Source: Thermococcus sp. JdF3
Lineage (GTDB): Archaea; Methanobacteriota_B; Thermococci; Thermococcales; Thermococcaceae
Reading direction: 5' to 3'
NCBI RefSeq assembly: GCF_012027495.1
Contig: NZ_SNUK01000002.1
Span: forward strand, 248,001 to 312,000
DNA length: 64,000 bases
The first letter of the stretch is position 1, and each line of letters opens with the position of its first letter. Below, piece after piece: positions 34,537 to 43,433 of the stretch. Both the position numbers and the translations under genes were made by a program. The notes below the pieces were generated by a model, which searched no databases, was not told the origin of the DNA, and saw only the letters and a list, made by a program, of their open reading frames with translations.

Positions 34537-35030
34537 CACGGCTCCACCTCCCCGAACTTGGTGGCATTGAGTACCGTCAGCTTCAGCTTGCACTCGGAAC
34601 AGAGGGGGAGTTTTTCCCTCACCCTGTCAAAGTCAAGGATTCCCCTCGGAATCAGAGACAGTACCTTCTCCACCTGCCTTTCAGTGTAGCAGGTATACTT
34701 CCCGCAGCCCCTGCACCTGGCTAGCCTTAGCTCAACGACCTCCACGTGATCACTCCTGTCATCGGTGGCGGCCTCAAACTCCGCGGTGAGCCTGACCGCA
34801 CCCGTCGGGCAGACTTCCTCGCAGCGGGCGCACCTTATGCACCTGCCCACGTCGAGCACTATCCTTCTCGTCCCGTTTTCGGGGTCGTCTATCCTCAGTA
34901 TCGCGTTCGGCGGACAAGCGTTGGCGCAGGCACCGCAACCTATGCAGAGCACGGGGTCTATCCGGGGGATGCCCCTGTATTCCGGAGGAGCCTCTTCGGG
35001 CTCGAATGGGTACGCCTTGGTCACCGGCAA
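34536..35030 (-). CDS. hydrogenase ferredoxin subunit (NuoI/HycF-like)
   Basis: A 164-residue electron-transfer subunit. Two 4Fe-4S motifs, CIGCGACANACPPNAI and CIRCARCEEVCPTGAV, are followed by a second cysteine set, CRGCGKYTCY and LPLCSECK, which resembles the zinc-binding C-terminal segment of HycF/HyfH proteins. The start is TTG 35030, preceded by GGGTGGGA. It overlaps the end of the large-subunit gene by 10 bp. Confidence 0.87.
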   Translation of the reverse strand: MPVTKAYPFEPEEAPPEYRGIPRIDPVLCIGCGACANACPPNAILRIDDPENGTRRIVLDVGRCIRCARCEEVCPTGAVRLTAEFEAATDDRSDHVEVVELRLARCRGCGKYTCYTERQVEKVLSLIPRGILDFDRVREKLPLCSECKLKLTVLNATKFGEVEP

Positions 35031-36655
35031 ATTCCCACCCCCAGCCGCACCACCTTTGACTTTCCACTCTCGATATCAACCACCTGAACCCTCTCGGTGC
35101 AGGAGTAACACGGGTCGATGCTGGCTATAATCAAAGGTGCGTCCGCTATCGTGTAACCGACGAGCATGTCCGGCACAGTTTGCAGGTTGTTGTATGTGGC
35201 GGCCTTCACGCGCCAGCGGTAGATGGTATTTCTGTCCCCCGCCAGAATGTAGTGTACGTTCTCACCCCTGGGGGCCTCCACGGCTGAGATGCCTTCCGCT
35301 CCCTCCGGGATATCCCCAAAGTCCGCTAAGATGCCCCCGCCGGGCATCGCGTCGAGAATCTGCTCAATTAGTGAGATGCTCTGCCTTACCTCCTCTATCC
35401 TAACAGTGGCCCTCGCCAGAACGTCCCCTTCCTTCTCGACCGGAACTTCAAAGCTCAAATCCCTGTATGCAGCGTAGGGAAAGTCCCTCCTGACGTCGTA
35501 GTCCACACCAGACGCCCTTGCAACCGGCCCACACGCGTCCCAGGCCCGCGCCTTTTCTTTTGACAGCACTCCAACCCCTTCACATCTTTTGACGAACCCG
35601 CCGGAGGATAGGAGGAACTCCACAACATCGTTGAATTCCCTCTTCATTACATCGAGTTCCCTCTCCACAAGCTCCCTTCGGTAATCAAGGAGGTCTCTCC
35701 TCACGCCTCCAACGACAACGAGCCCGTAGGTCTTTCTGTTCCCGGTTAGCCTCTCAGCCAGCCACATGACCCTCTCCCTTATACGCCAGACTTCCATGAA
35801 CGCGGTGTCAAAGCCCACAAGATGTGCCGCAACACCAACCCACAGGAGGTGGGAGTGGAGCCGTTCAAGTTCGAGAAGCAGTGTTCTGATGTACTCGGCC
35901 CTCTCAGGAACTTCTATTCCGGCGGCCTCCTCTATTGCCTGGGCGTAGGCCGTTGAGTGACAGAAACCACATATCCCGCAGATTCTCTCGGCTATGAAGC
36001 ACACCTGGTTGTAGTTCAGCCTGCCCCTCGCGAGCTTTTCAATTCCCCGGTGGGAGTAGAAGCCCCTGTAATCGACGCCTACAATTTCCTCCCCCCTGAC
36101 AAAGAGTCTGAAGTGCGCCGGCTCGTCGAGGGCGATGTGGTACGGCCCTATCGCGTGAACACTCGTGCCTTCGGGAGGTCGGGCGTAGGGATACTTCTTC
36201 TCGCCAGGTGGGCTTTCCGAGTACTTGAAGTCCTCCCTGAGGGGATAAACACCCTCCGGCCAGTCGTCGGGCAGTATCAACCTCCTCCGATCCGGCAGAC
36301 CCTCCGCCTCAACGCCGAGAAGATCCTGAACTTCCCTCTCGAACCATAGAGCGCCCCTATGGAACTGGGCCACGCTCGGAAACACCGGCCTGTCCTCGGG
36401 GACGTATAGCCTCACGCCCAGGAGTTCTCCCTTTGAGGTATCCGCGAACCAGTACGTTATGCTGAATGCATCTTCGACCGCCCTTTCGTCAGTCCCAACC
36501 ATTGTAAAGAGCCTTACATTCTGCCCAGCGAGAAGGGACCTAACCATATTCTGAAAGTCCTCTGGCCTCGCCATTATCGTGTACAGCACTTTTTTCTCGC
36601 CAAGAGTTCTCTTTTCAAGGATCGGTCCAAACCTGGCCTCAAACTCCTCTATCAT
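35021..36655 (-). CDS. membrane-bound NiFe hydrogenase large subunit (NuoC-NuoD/HycE-like fusion)
   Basis: A 544-residue fusion. The first 170 residues are a NuoC-like 30-kDa domain (FHRGALWFEREVQDLLGV). The rest is the NiFe catalytic subunit with ligands in AERICGICGFCHSTAYAQ and IDPCYSCTER, followed by a tail of about 23 residues that a HycI-type protease would remove. The presence of both CxxC motifs means it should evolve or oxidise H2, unlike complex I NuoD. ATG 36655 has GGTGGTAAT upstream. It belongs with the two antiporter-like proteins and the NuoH homologue upstream. Confidence 0.92.
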   Translation of the reverse strand: MIEEFEARFGPILEKRTLGEKKVLYTIMARPEDFQNMVRSLLAGQNVRLFTMVGTDERAVEDAFSITYWFADTSKGELLGVRLYVPEDRPVFPSVAQFHRGALWFEREVQDLLGVEAEGLPDRRRLILPDDWPEGVYPLREDFKYSESPPGEKKYPYARPPEGTSVHAIGPYHIALDEPAHFRLFVRGEEIVGVDYRGFYSHRGIEKLARGRLNYNQVCFIAERICGICGFCHSTAYAQAIEEAAGIEVPERAEYIRTLLLELERLHSHLLWVGVAAHLVGFDTAFMEVWRIRERVMWLAERLTGNRKTYGLVVVGGVRRDLLDYRRELVERELDVMKREFNDVVEFLLSSGGFVKRCEGVGVLSKEKARAWDACGPVARASGVDYDVRRDFPYAAYRDLSFEVPVEKEGDVLARATVRIEEVRQSISLIEQILDAMPGGGILADFGDIPEGAEGISAVEAPRGENVHYILAGDRNTIYRWRVKAATYNNLQTVPDMLVGYTIADAPLIIASIDPCYSCTERVQVVDIESGKSKVVRLGVGICR

Positions 36656-36656
36656 A

Positions 36657-37535
36657 TTACCACCCCATCCATCCAACGAGCAGGAAGAAAATTCCGAGGG
36701 TCACGGCCATGGCCCCATTTCTAACGGCCTGATCGATGCGGTAGCGGGCACTCATCGCCTCATACACGACCATTCCAAGGAAAAGGAGTGCAAACGCACC
36801 GCACTGGAACAGTAACACAGTACTACCGCTCACGAATGGAAGGACGAGCATTGACGCCAGCAACCATATCATGGCGAACCGCTTTATCTGGAACGCCCAC
36901 AACATAATCGCAAACAGTCTTCCGCTGTACTCAGCAAGGGGACCACCGAGGAGCTCCGTTTCCGCTTCGGCTATGTCATACGGCACGAAACCAGCCTCAA
37001 CGTACGTCAGATAAATCAGCAGAAGGTATGCGCCGAGTACTGATATTGAGGGTTTTAATGCTGACGCCATGCCCTCTATGGTTAAAGCACCGGTTTTCAT
37101 CGCGAATATTCCAATAACAACCGCGAAAAGCGGTTTGAACACTATGGACATCGTGACCTCCCTGCCGGCACCGGCAGATGTGTAGGAGCTGGGAACGTTC
37201 AGAGCCCCCATCACGACAGCGGCTGAGAACATCGTGAAGACGTAGATAAAGGCTATGACGTCCCCTTCGAATCCGAAGGGTGCCTTTTCTCCAAAGGGCA
37301 GGAACAGGAGCATCCCTATGGCGCTCGCAAAGGCGATGTAGGGGGCCAGTCTGAATGTCAGGGAATCCACTGGGGAGTTACATTCTATCCTCAAAAAGCT
37401 CAGCAGGTCGTACCAGCTCTGGACAATCGATGGGCCGACACGCTTCTGAATCACTGCTCGGACCTTTCTTGCAACCCCATCAATGAAAGGAACCATCAGA
37501 GGCACGATGATTGGGGCGGCGTCCTGAGCGTTCAT
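36657..37535 (-). CDS. NuoH/HycD-like membrane anchor subunit
   Basis: A 292-residue protein with about eight membrane helices, homologous to NuoH, HycD and MbhM. Conserved blocks are KRVGPSIVQSWYDLLSFLR, the Glu-rich quinone-site equivalent VPYDIAEAETELLGGPLAEYSG, and a Lys/Glu in the preceding helix. It anchors the hydrogenase to the membrane and passes the conformational signal to the antiporter subunits. ATG 37535 follows GGGGGTGATAGG and overlaps the preceding gene's stop. Confidence 0.9.
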   Translation of the reverse strand: MNAQDAAPIIVPLMVPFIDGVARKVRAVIQKRVGPSIVQSWYDLLSFLRIECNSPVDSLTFRLAPYIAFASAIGMLLFLPFGEKAPFGFEGDVIAFIYVFTMFSAAVVMGALNVPSSYTSAGAGREVTMSIVFKPLFAVVIGIFAMKTGALTIEGMASALKPSISVLGAYLLLIYLTYVEAGFVPYDIAEAETELLGGPLAEYSGRLFAIMLWAFQIKRFAMIWLLASMLVLPFVSGSTVLLFQCGAFALLFLGMVVYEAMSARYRIDQAVRNGAMAVTLGIFFLLVGWMGW

Positions 37536-39316
37536 CCTATCACCCCCACGAAGGCCAGGAACGCGATTACCATCGCCACGAGCACGAGGAAAGTTGTCGC
37601 GAGCATCCCGTTCAGCTCCTTCGACAGCTCCTTGAAGCATGTCCCAAACCCGCAGGAGAGCCTGATCAGCGGCATGAACAGTGCCTCGTCAATGTAACCC
37701 CCTCCAGTCGAACGGTAGAACCTGCTCCCTGATAGTGCCAGGGACTGGATTCTGTCTCCCGCTGCCGAGATCCTCTGCACTGCCCCCGAAACGCCGGTGT
37801 ACATGTGCTCCGGCTTTATCTCAAACTCCTCTACGGGTTCCCCGTTGGTCCAGACTCCGCTCTCCCTTGCCCGGGGAGGCAGTGCCACGAACAGGGACGC
37901 AATGAGCACAGCTATTATCAGGGTGAAGAGCGGGAGGTCAAGCGTTGCTGGGTATGGAAGGCCCACTGGGCGCAGGAGGATACCGGGAACAACACCACCC
38001 ACAACGCAGAGGAACGCAAGAATCCCCTCGCCAAGAAGCATTGGTAAGGGAGCCTCCTCGGCTTCGACGTTTGGCTCGCAGGTAAACACACGGTAAAGCT
38101 TGAGGTAGGCCGCCAGGGTGAGCGCGCTCCCGAGGAGTGCAACTGCACCGCCCGCCACCAGGAGAGGGTTCTTCGATAGGAACGTCGCCCTGTAAATCAG
38201 CCACTTGCTCGCAAAGCCATTCAGAGGGGGTACACCTGACACTGCAAGGATTCCAACGATTGACAGCCCGAACGTGATAGGCATCTCTCTTGAGAGCCCC
38301 CTGATGCCCGTGTCCTTCCTTCCTGTCGCGTGGAGGATGTTGCCAGAGAGCATGAAAAGGAGGTTCTTGAACAGCATGTGGTTGAAGGAGTGCAGTAGGA
38401 CGGCTGTTATGGCCACTTCCTTGAGCTCCCCCGAAAGGAGCAGGTACGCCCCAATGGCGAGGAATATGTACCCCATGTTGTCGATGCTTGAGTAGGCCAT
38501 CATCCTCTTGATGTCCTTCTGGTTGAGTGCCAGCAACGAACCGAGGGCGATTGTGACGATTGAGAGCACCACAAGCGGGACCGCTATTGAACCCGCCCTA
38601 CCGAACGTTTCCAAGGTTCTTAACATCCCGTAGACCGCCATTTTGAGCATAACCCCACTGAGGAGTGCCGAAACATTACTCGGTGCAACGGGATGGGCCT
38701 CAGGGAGCCAGAAATGCAGGGGGAAAATGCCCGCCTTTGCTAGGAACCCCACGGTCAATGCCCAGATCACCCATGAGGGAACTACAGTACCGCTTAGCGC
38801 CGAATAGTCGAGGGTTCCCGCATGACTGTAGACATAGCCCAGCCCCATAATCAGGGGTGCAGTGTTCAGGGCGTGCATTGCAACAAGGTACACGACGCTG
38901 GCCCTCAGGGTTTCCCTCCTCTCGTGGTTATACATGATGAGGACGTAGGAGGCGGCCGTCATCAGCTCCCAGAAAATCAGGAGAGTGAGAAAGTCCCTGG
39001 CGAGGACTATCAAGGCCATAGAAAGCACAAATAGGGGGTATGCTGCGGTCACGAGGTGCCTCCTGCCCATATAGGAGAGCGAGTACACGGAGACAGCAAA
39101 GCCCGCCACTCCCACGAGTATGGCGAAGAACCCGGACAGTTCATCGGTGGCAAAGGCAACGGTGATTCCTGAAATGACGGTGTGGAAGACAATTCCCCCA
39201 GTAGCCTCAACCACCAGGGAAATGGACGCGAGCGCCGAGAGAACGCTCACTACCTTTGAGTTTCTGGACACCAGTCCTACGATGATAGCCAGGAGAAACA
39301 TCAGCGCAAATATCAT
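37532..39316 (-). CDS. large antiporter-like subunit (NuoL/HyfB type)
   Basis: A 594-residue membrane protein with about 15 helices of the NuoL/M/N family. Conserved blocks include LLIFWELMTAASYVLIM with the helix-5 Glu, VGFLAKAGIFPLHFWLPEAH, DIKRMMAYSSIDNMGYI and SGVPPLNGFASKW. A hydrophilic C-terminal loop (about 500-560, IKPEHMYTGVSGAVQRIS) precedes a last helix, a plan like HyfB/HycC. ATG 39316 with GGGGGTGG overlaps the stop of the other antiporter-like gene (ATGA). Confidence 0.88.
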   Translation of the reverse strand: MIFALMFLLAIIVGLVSRNSKVVSVLSALASISLVVEATGGIVFHTVISGITVAFATDELSGFFAILVGVAGFAVSVYSLSYMGRRHLVTAAYPLFVLSMALIVLARDFLTLLIFWELMTAASYVLIMYNHERRETLRASVVYLVAMHALNTAPLIMGLGYVYSHAGTLDYSALSGTVVPSWVIWALTVGFLAKAGIFPLHFWLPEAHPVAPSNVSALLSGVMLKMAVYGMLRTLETFGRAGSIAVPLVVLSIVTIALGSLLALNQKDIKRMMAYSSIDNMGYIFLAIGAYLLLSGELKEVAITAVLLHSFNHMLFKNLLFMLSGNILHATGRKDTGIRGLSREMPITFGLSIVGILAVSGVPPLNGFASKWLIYRATFLSKNPLLVAGGAVALLGSALTLAAYLKLYRVFTCEPNVEAEEAPLPMLLGEGILAFLCVVGGVVPGILLRPVGLPYPATLDLPLFTLIIAVLIASLFVALPPRARESGVWTNGEPVEEFEIKPEHMYTGVSGAVQRISAAGDRIQSLALSGSRFYRSTGGGYIDEALFMPLIRLSCGFGTCFKELSKELNGMLATTFLVLVAMVIAFLAFVGVIG

Positions 39317-40737
39317 TGTACCACCCCCAGAAGGGCGTAGCCAATAAAGGCGGACGTGAGGGAGAGGAGGATAAGCGAACACAGTGCCCCACTTACGATT
39401 CCGTCCACCCTTTTCGGCTCCCCTTCACTGAATATCATGGAGTTGATATTCCTCAGTGCTGAGTACAGAAGAACTACCGAATCCGCGAGAACCACGAGGA
39501 GGAGCAGGATTCCGAGCGGGACATCGTACATCTTCCCGGCGTTGAGGTATATGTAGAGCTTGCTAAAGAACACCCCAAACGGGGGCAGGCCCGCGAGTCC
39601 AAGTAGAGAAAAGCTCCATGAGTACGCCAGGAGGGGGGTTTCCTTCAGGCCCTTTATCCTTCCCATGTCCAGCGTCCCGTAGTAGTAGGTAAACGATCCA
39701 GCCGTCAGGAAGGCCAGTCCCTTGATGTAAGCGTGGTTCATCAGCTGAAAGAGCGCGGCTTTAATTCCAAGGGGGTTTCCGAGGACGGCAATGGCGACAC
39801 CGGTGTACATTATGGCACACTCCGCTATCGTGGAATACGCCAGCAGTTTCTTGGCATCGCTCTGCCTCGGATACTGGAGCATTGCAACGGTGAGGGTTGC
39901 CACGAGAATCAACGCCATGGGGTAGAAAACGGTGACTGGAGGCTCCATGAACTGGACGACCCTTATCAGAAGGTAGACCCCCATCTCTACCATAGCTGCG
40001 CCGTGGAGAAAGGCACTTGCCGGGGTCGGGGCCGCCATTGCGTCCGGGATCCACGAGTAGAGCGGAAACTGGGCGCTCTTGGTAAACGCGGCCACCATAA
40101 AGCACAGGAACAGTATCATCTTCTCCCTCTCGGGAAGTGCTCCCAGGAAGTCAAGCCCAAGGTCCCCGTATTTGATTCCATACGCCACCGCCGTGTAGAA
40201 GCCGATTATGGCCCCGAAGTTGGGAATCAGCAGGGCCTTGAGCGCCGCCCGTTCCGCCCTTTTACTGCCATAGAACCCCACAACACCCCAGCACGCGAGG
40301 CTCATAAGCTCAAAGAATATCAGCATCTGGAGCACCGTGGAGGAGTATATGAAAGCCAGCGTTGAACCAAGGAACAGCATCATCCAGCCGTAGAACCGGC
40401 CCTTCTGCTCCCTGTGCGGGTGGCCGACGTTCTTTTCATCCATATAGCGGACGGCATAGGTCAGAAACACCGCCCCTGCCGTGGAAACAACAAACGCCGT
40501 GAAGACGCTCGTGCCGTCTACACTAAGGCCGTAAACCTCCCCAAATCCATTCATGTCGAGGAACACAGCGTGAATCGGGTCCGGGGAGCGGTAAAACACC
40601 GCCGCAACAAGAACCTGAATCAGGGAAGACAACCAGAGCAGGGGGAGCATTACCGTGTCTGCCCTCCTGTCATCGAGCACGAAGCATACAACCCCGAGAT
40701 AGGCGAGCGCTATTGAAGAGAGTACGAGCGCAATCAT
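39313..40737 (-). CDS. second antiporter-like subunit (HyfF/MbhH type)
   Basis: A 474-residue membrane protein of the same antiporter family, with FFELMSLACWGVVGFYG (helix-5 Glu), AAFTKSAQFPLYSWIPDAM, PTPASAFLHGAAMVEMGVY and AKKLLAYSTIAECAIMYTG. It has no long C-terminal arm. With the larger NuoL-like protein and MnhD it makes three potential ion channels in the complex. ATG 40737 (MIALVLSS) is preferred to the start at 40746 because GGGTGTGGG lies between them. Confidence 0.88.
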   Translation of the reverse strand: MIALVLSSIALAYLGVVCFVLDDRRADTVMLPLLWLSSLIQVLVAAVFYRSPDPIHAVFLDMNGFGEVYGLSVDGTSVFTAFVVSTAGAVFLTYAVRYMDEKNVGHPHREQKGRFYGWMMLFLGSTLAFIYSSTVLQMLIFFELMSLACWGVVGFYGSKRAERAALKALLIPNFGAIIGFYTAVAYGIKYGDLGLDFLGALPEREKMILFLCFMVAAFTKSAQFPLYSWIPDAMAAPTPASAFLHGAAMVEMGVYLLIRVVQFMEPPVTVFYPMALILVATLTVAMLQYPRQSDAKKLLAYSTIAECAIMYTGVAIAVLGNPLGIKAALFQLMNHAYIKGLAFLTAGSFTYYYGTLDMGRIKGLKETPLLAYSWSFSLLGLAGLPPFGVFFSKLYIYLNAGKMYDVPLGILLLLVVLADSVVLLYSALRNINSMIFSEGEPKRVDGIVSGALCSLILLSLTSAFIGYALLGVVQ

Positions 40738-41228
40738 GGCCCACACCCCATCATGTCTTCAACTTTCCTGATGAACTCCTCCCTCCTGACGGCGGCCTCC
40801 TTCAGCTTCATCCCCACTATCTCCTCCTCGGTGGCCAGAATCAGCGCATCCATTGGGCAGGTCTCAACGCAGGCTGGAAGCTTGCCCTCCGCCCTCCGGT
40901 TGGCGCAGAGGTCGCACTTCACCATGACCTTGAGGCGTTCGTCAAAACGCGGTGTTCCAAAGGGACAGGCGATAGAACACAGCATGCAGCCAATACATTC
41001 ATGGTATTTAACGCGAACGGCCCCGTCCCCGTCTCTGTAAAGCGCCCTCGCTGGACAGATGAGCATGCAGGGGGCATTCTCACAGTGACGGCAGTTGAAG
41101 GACATCATCATTAGTTCGGACGTCTGCACGATGGATATGTTCGGCTTCCCGTTATGCTCCCTCGCGCAGGCCGCCTCGCAGGAGCCGCAACCTATGCACC
41201 TCCTGAAGTCAATGAACACCTTCTTCAC
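40734..41228 (-). CDS. polyferredoxin partner of the molybdopterin subunit (FdhB/HycB-like)
   Basis: A 164-residue four-cluster ferredoxin: CIGCGSCEAACAREH, CRHCENAPCMLICP, CIGCMLCSIACPFG and CDLC with CVETCPMDAL. Its gene overlaps the molybdopterin subunit by four bases, the standard arrangement for FdhA-FdhB pairs that pass electrons to a membrane hydrogenase. ATG 41228 begins MKKVFIDFRRC. Confidence 0.9.
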   Translation of the reverse strand: MKKVFIDFRRCIGCGSCEAACAREHNGKPNISIVQTSELMMMSFNCRHCENAPCMLICPARALYRDGDGAVRVKYHECIGCMLCSIACPFGTPRFDERLKVMVKCDLCANRRAEGKLPACVETCPMDALILATEEEIVGMKLKEAAVRREEFIRKVEDMMGCGP

Positions 41229-43096
41229 ATTTCATCCCTCCGAATCCTGCAGGGGCAGGCCCTGGATACCAAAAAGTTCCTAAGGGGCCCTAACGACAAT
41301 GCGGCCCGCACAAGGTCCCAGTGCACCACAACGACTCCCTTGAGCGTGCGGTTTGAGATTTTAGCCCTTACAACCATCCTGCTGTCCCCGACTTCAATCG
41401 CAATCTTGTCGCCGCTTGAAACGCCGAGGCGCGATGCATCCTCTGGGCTTATGAGGGCGGTATCAGTCTCCCCCATTCTCCCGGCCAGTAAACCCGGCAT
41501 AAATCGACCGGAATGCCCCCGAATGAGAAGTATCTCCCCTTCCGGAGGCCTGGATGGAATTACGTGGGCAAACCTTCGCTTTACCCCTGGGGGCCTTTCG
41601 AGTAAAACACCTTCTGGAGTCCCCACTAGCTTCCTCGGCCCAGGATATTCCGGAATAAGAAGGCTTATCTCCCTAAGCACCTCTTCGGCAAAGGTATAAC
41701 CGAAGCTTGGGAGGTTCATGGCCTTTCCAATCTCCCCAAGAATCGAAACCGCACCCCGCGCTTCACCGGGAGGTCTTTTGGCTTTTCCACACCACAGAAC
41801 CCTTCGTTCGAAGTTCGTCGTCGAGCCGCCTTCCTCATAGAGAAGAGCACTTGGAAGGATTATATCGGCGAACTTGGCCGTCTCGGTCATAAACGAGTCC
41901 TGCAGAATAACGAATTCCGCGTTCCTCAGGGTATCGAGGGCACCCGGGATATGGCGGGTTAAATCCGCCCCGAGGATGTAGAACACATCAATACCACCAT
42001 CCACCATTTCAGCAAGCGATTTCCCGGGGTTAGGATTCAGACCCTCAACAAGCCATGCCTTCTGAAAATCCCCTCTTTCACCGCAGGGGGTATAACCCGG
42101 GAGCAGGTCGGGAATGAGTCCCATGTCGAGGACACCCTGGGAGTTCCCGTACCTCGAGATGGGAAGAAACTTCATTCCTGAAATGAAGGTGAGCGTGATT
42201 AGAGTCCTTACGCAGGAGGCACCGTTTTCATTCATTGTAACTCCTGAACCCCAGAGAATGATTCCACGAGAGGATCTGAGGATTTCCTGTGCAACGGCGT
42301 CTATAACCCTCTCCTGAACCCCCGTCAGCTCCTCTCCATACGACGGAGGGAACCTCGATACGAGTCTTAGGACGTCCTCCGGAAGGACTGCTCCGAAGCG
42401 TTCGTCGGTTTTTATCAGGTGGTTCATAATGGAGAGCGCGAGGAAGACGTCCGTACCCGGCAGGGGCCGAAGGTGGAAATCGGCAAATTTCGATGTTCTC
42501 CCGGTTACAGGATCCACGAGAATTACCCTCGCCCCACGCTCTCTTGCCCTGGCAATCCTCCCGAGCAGTACCGGGTAATTTCCCGCCAGATCTGCTCCCC
42601 AGACTATGATCAGGTCTGCCCCGTCGATATCCGTAAAGGTTGCCCAGTGGCCCCACGCGTCCATTTCAAGAACCGCCCTAATCGAAACCCCATGGGAAAG
42701 GGAGGCGGTTGTATCGACGTTGTTGGTACCAAGCAACCTGGCAAGCTTCTGAAATAGATACGCCGACTCATTTGATACGATCTCTCCACCTATGAAACCA
42801 AGCATCTCGGGGTCATCGCGGGCGTATTTAGATAACTGAAAACCAACCTCACGAAGGGCGTCCGTCCAGCTAATCTCAACAAACTTTCCTTCCTCCAAAG
42901 CCCTCATAGGGCGTTTTATTCGGTTATTCCCAACGCCAGGTTCGAACATCAGATTTCCCCGCGAGCAGAGCTTGCCGGAGCCATTAGGGACGTCCAAATC
43001 TCGAAGATAATTTATCTCATGGGGACGTGAATGTTTTTTCTTCACCCCCATCCGGCAACCAATGCCACAGTGAAAGCACGTGACGATGGTGCGCAT
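41225..43096 (-). CDS. FdhA-like molybdopterin oxidoreductase with Ser at the Sec/Cys position
   Basis: A 623-residue Mo/W-bis-MGD enzyme of the formate dehydrogenase alpha family. The N-terminal 4Fe-4S ligands are present (CFHCGIGC and KLCSRG). Cofactor-binding blocks include LIIVWGADLAGNYPV, GRTSKFADFHLRPLPGTD, the SRYGNSQGVLDMG motif and a C-terminal MGD-binding beta domain (SPEDASRLGVSSGDKIAIE). The active-site motif of formate dehydrogenases (N-N-V-D..A-R-V-U/C-H-G) is NNVDTTASLSHGVS here, so Ser134 (codon 42695-42697) replaces Sec/Cys, while the following His135 is kept and the nearby Arg is Ser. No in-frame TGA is present. It is the first gene of the hydrogenase/antiporter operon. Formate as substrate is therefore uncertain. 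Confidence 0.85.
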   Translation of the reverse strand: MRTIVTCFHCGIGCRMGVKKKHSRPHEINYLRDLDVPNGSGKLCSRGNLMFEPGVGNNRIKRPMRALEEGKFVEISWTDALREVGFQLSKYARDDPEMLGFIGGEIVSNESAYLFQKLARLLGTNNVDTTASLSHGVSIRAVLEMDAWGHWATFTDIDGADLIIVWGADLAGNYPVLLGRIARARERGARVILVDPVTGRTSKFADFHLRPLPGTDVFLALSIMNHLIKTDERFGAVLPEDVLRLVSRFPPSYGEELTGVQERVIDAVAQEILRSSRGIILWGSGVTMNENGASCVRTLITLTFISGMKFLPISRYGNSQGVLDMGLIPDLLPGYTPCGERGDFQKAWLVEGLNPNPGKSLAEMVDGGIDVFYILGADLTRHIPGALDTLRNAEFVILQDSFMTETAKFADIILPSALLYEEGGSTTNFERRVLWCGKAKRPPGEARGAVSILGEIGKAMNLPSFGYTFAEEVLREISLLIPEYPGPRKLVGTPEGVLLERPPGVKRRFAHVIPSRPPEGEILLIRGHSGRFMPGLLAGRMGETDTALISPEDASRLGVSSGDKIAIEVGDSRMVVRAKISNRTLKGVVVVHWDLVRAALSLGPLRNFLVSRACPCRIRRDEM

Positions 43097-43433
43097 CCAG
43101 CTCCCTCCCGGCGATGAACACGATGGAGCATATCATCATCTATGTTCATTCAGAAGTTGTGATAACTCCACTTAAAGGGCTTTCCAAAACCGTATTTCCA
43201 AAACTAAAGGTTCTGGAGCCTTAAAATCAGAAATGCACACTTAGATTCCGGCGTGACCGGAAAAAAGAATAAACTCTTTTGTTTTATTCCTCACATGATA
43301 CGAAAACAAAACCGTTTCAACCTTTGGTTTAGAATTTTCGGGTTTAAAAACGCTTTTTTAACCTCCGGAGAAGCCTCAATTGAGGGGATAAACATGAGCA
43401 CGTGTATATTTATGTTCACCGGAGGTGGTTGGG
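43097..43433. promoter_or_regulatory. divergent control region of the two hydrogenase operons
   Basis: A 337-bp A/T-rich gap without a supported gene. For the minus-strand operon a TATA-like CTTTAAG (43176-43170, minus strand) lies about 75 bp before the FdhA-like ATG, with CCAAAACTAAAGGTT further upstream (43198-43212). For the plus-strand sulfhydrogenase operon the palindrome AACCTTTGGTT (43319-43329) is followed by GTTTAGAAT and a TATA element TTTAAAAA (43343-43350), predicting a start near 43371. A second TATA-like GTATATTTAT at 43404-43413 is closer to the gene. Near-matches to the SurR site GTTn3AAC are present, none exact. Confidence 0.6.

Noticed and set aside
43110-43160. Possible box C/D RNA on the minus strand (ATGATGA with a CTGA nearby)
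   Set aside because: Only one C-like and one D-like box are present in the wrong order for a complete RNA; the expected closing CTGA is CTGG and no second C box is found.
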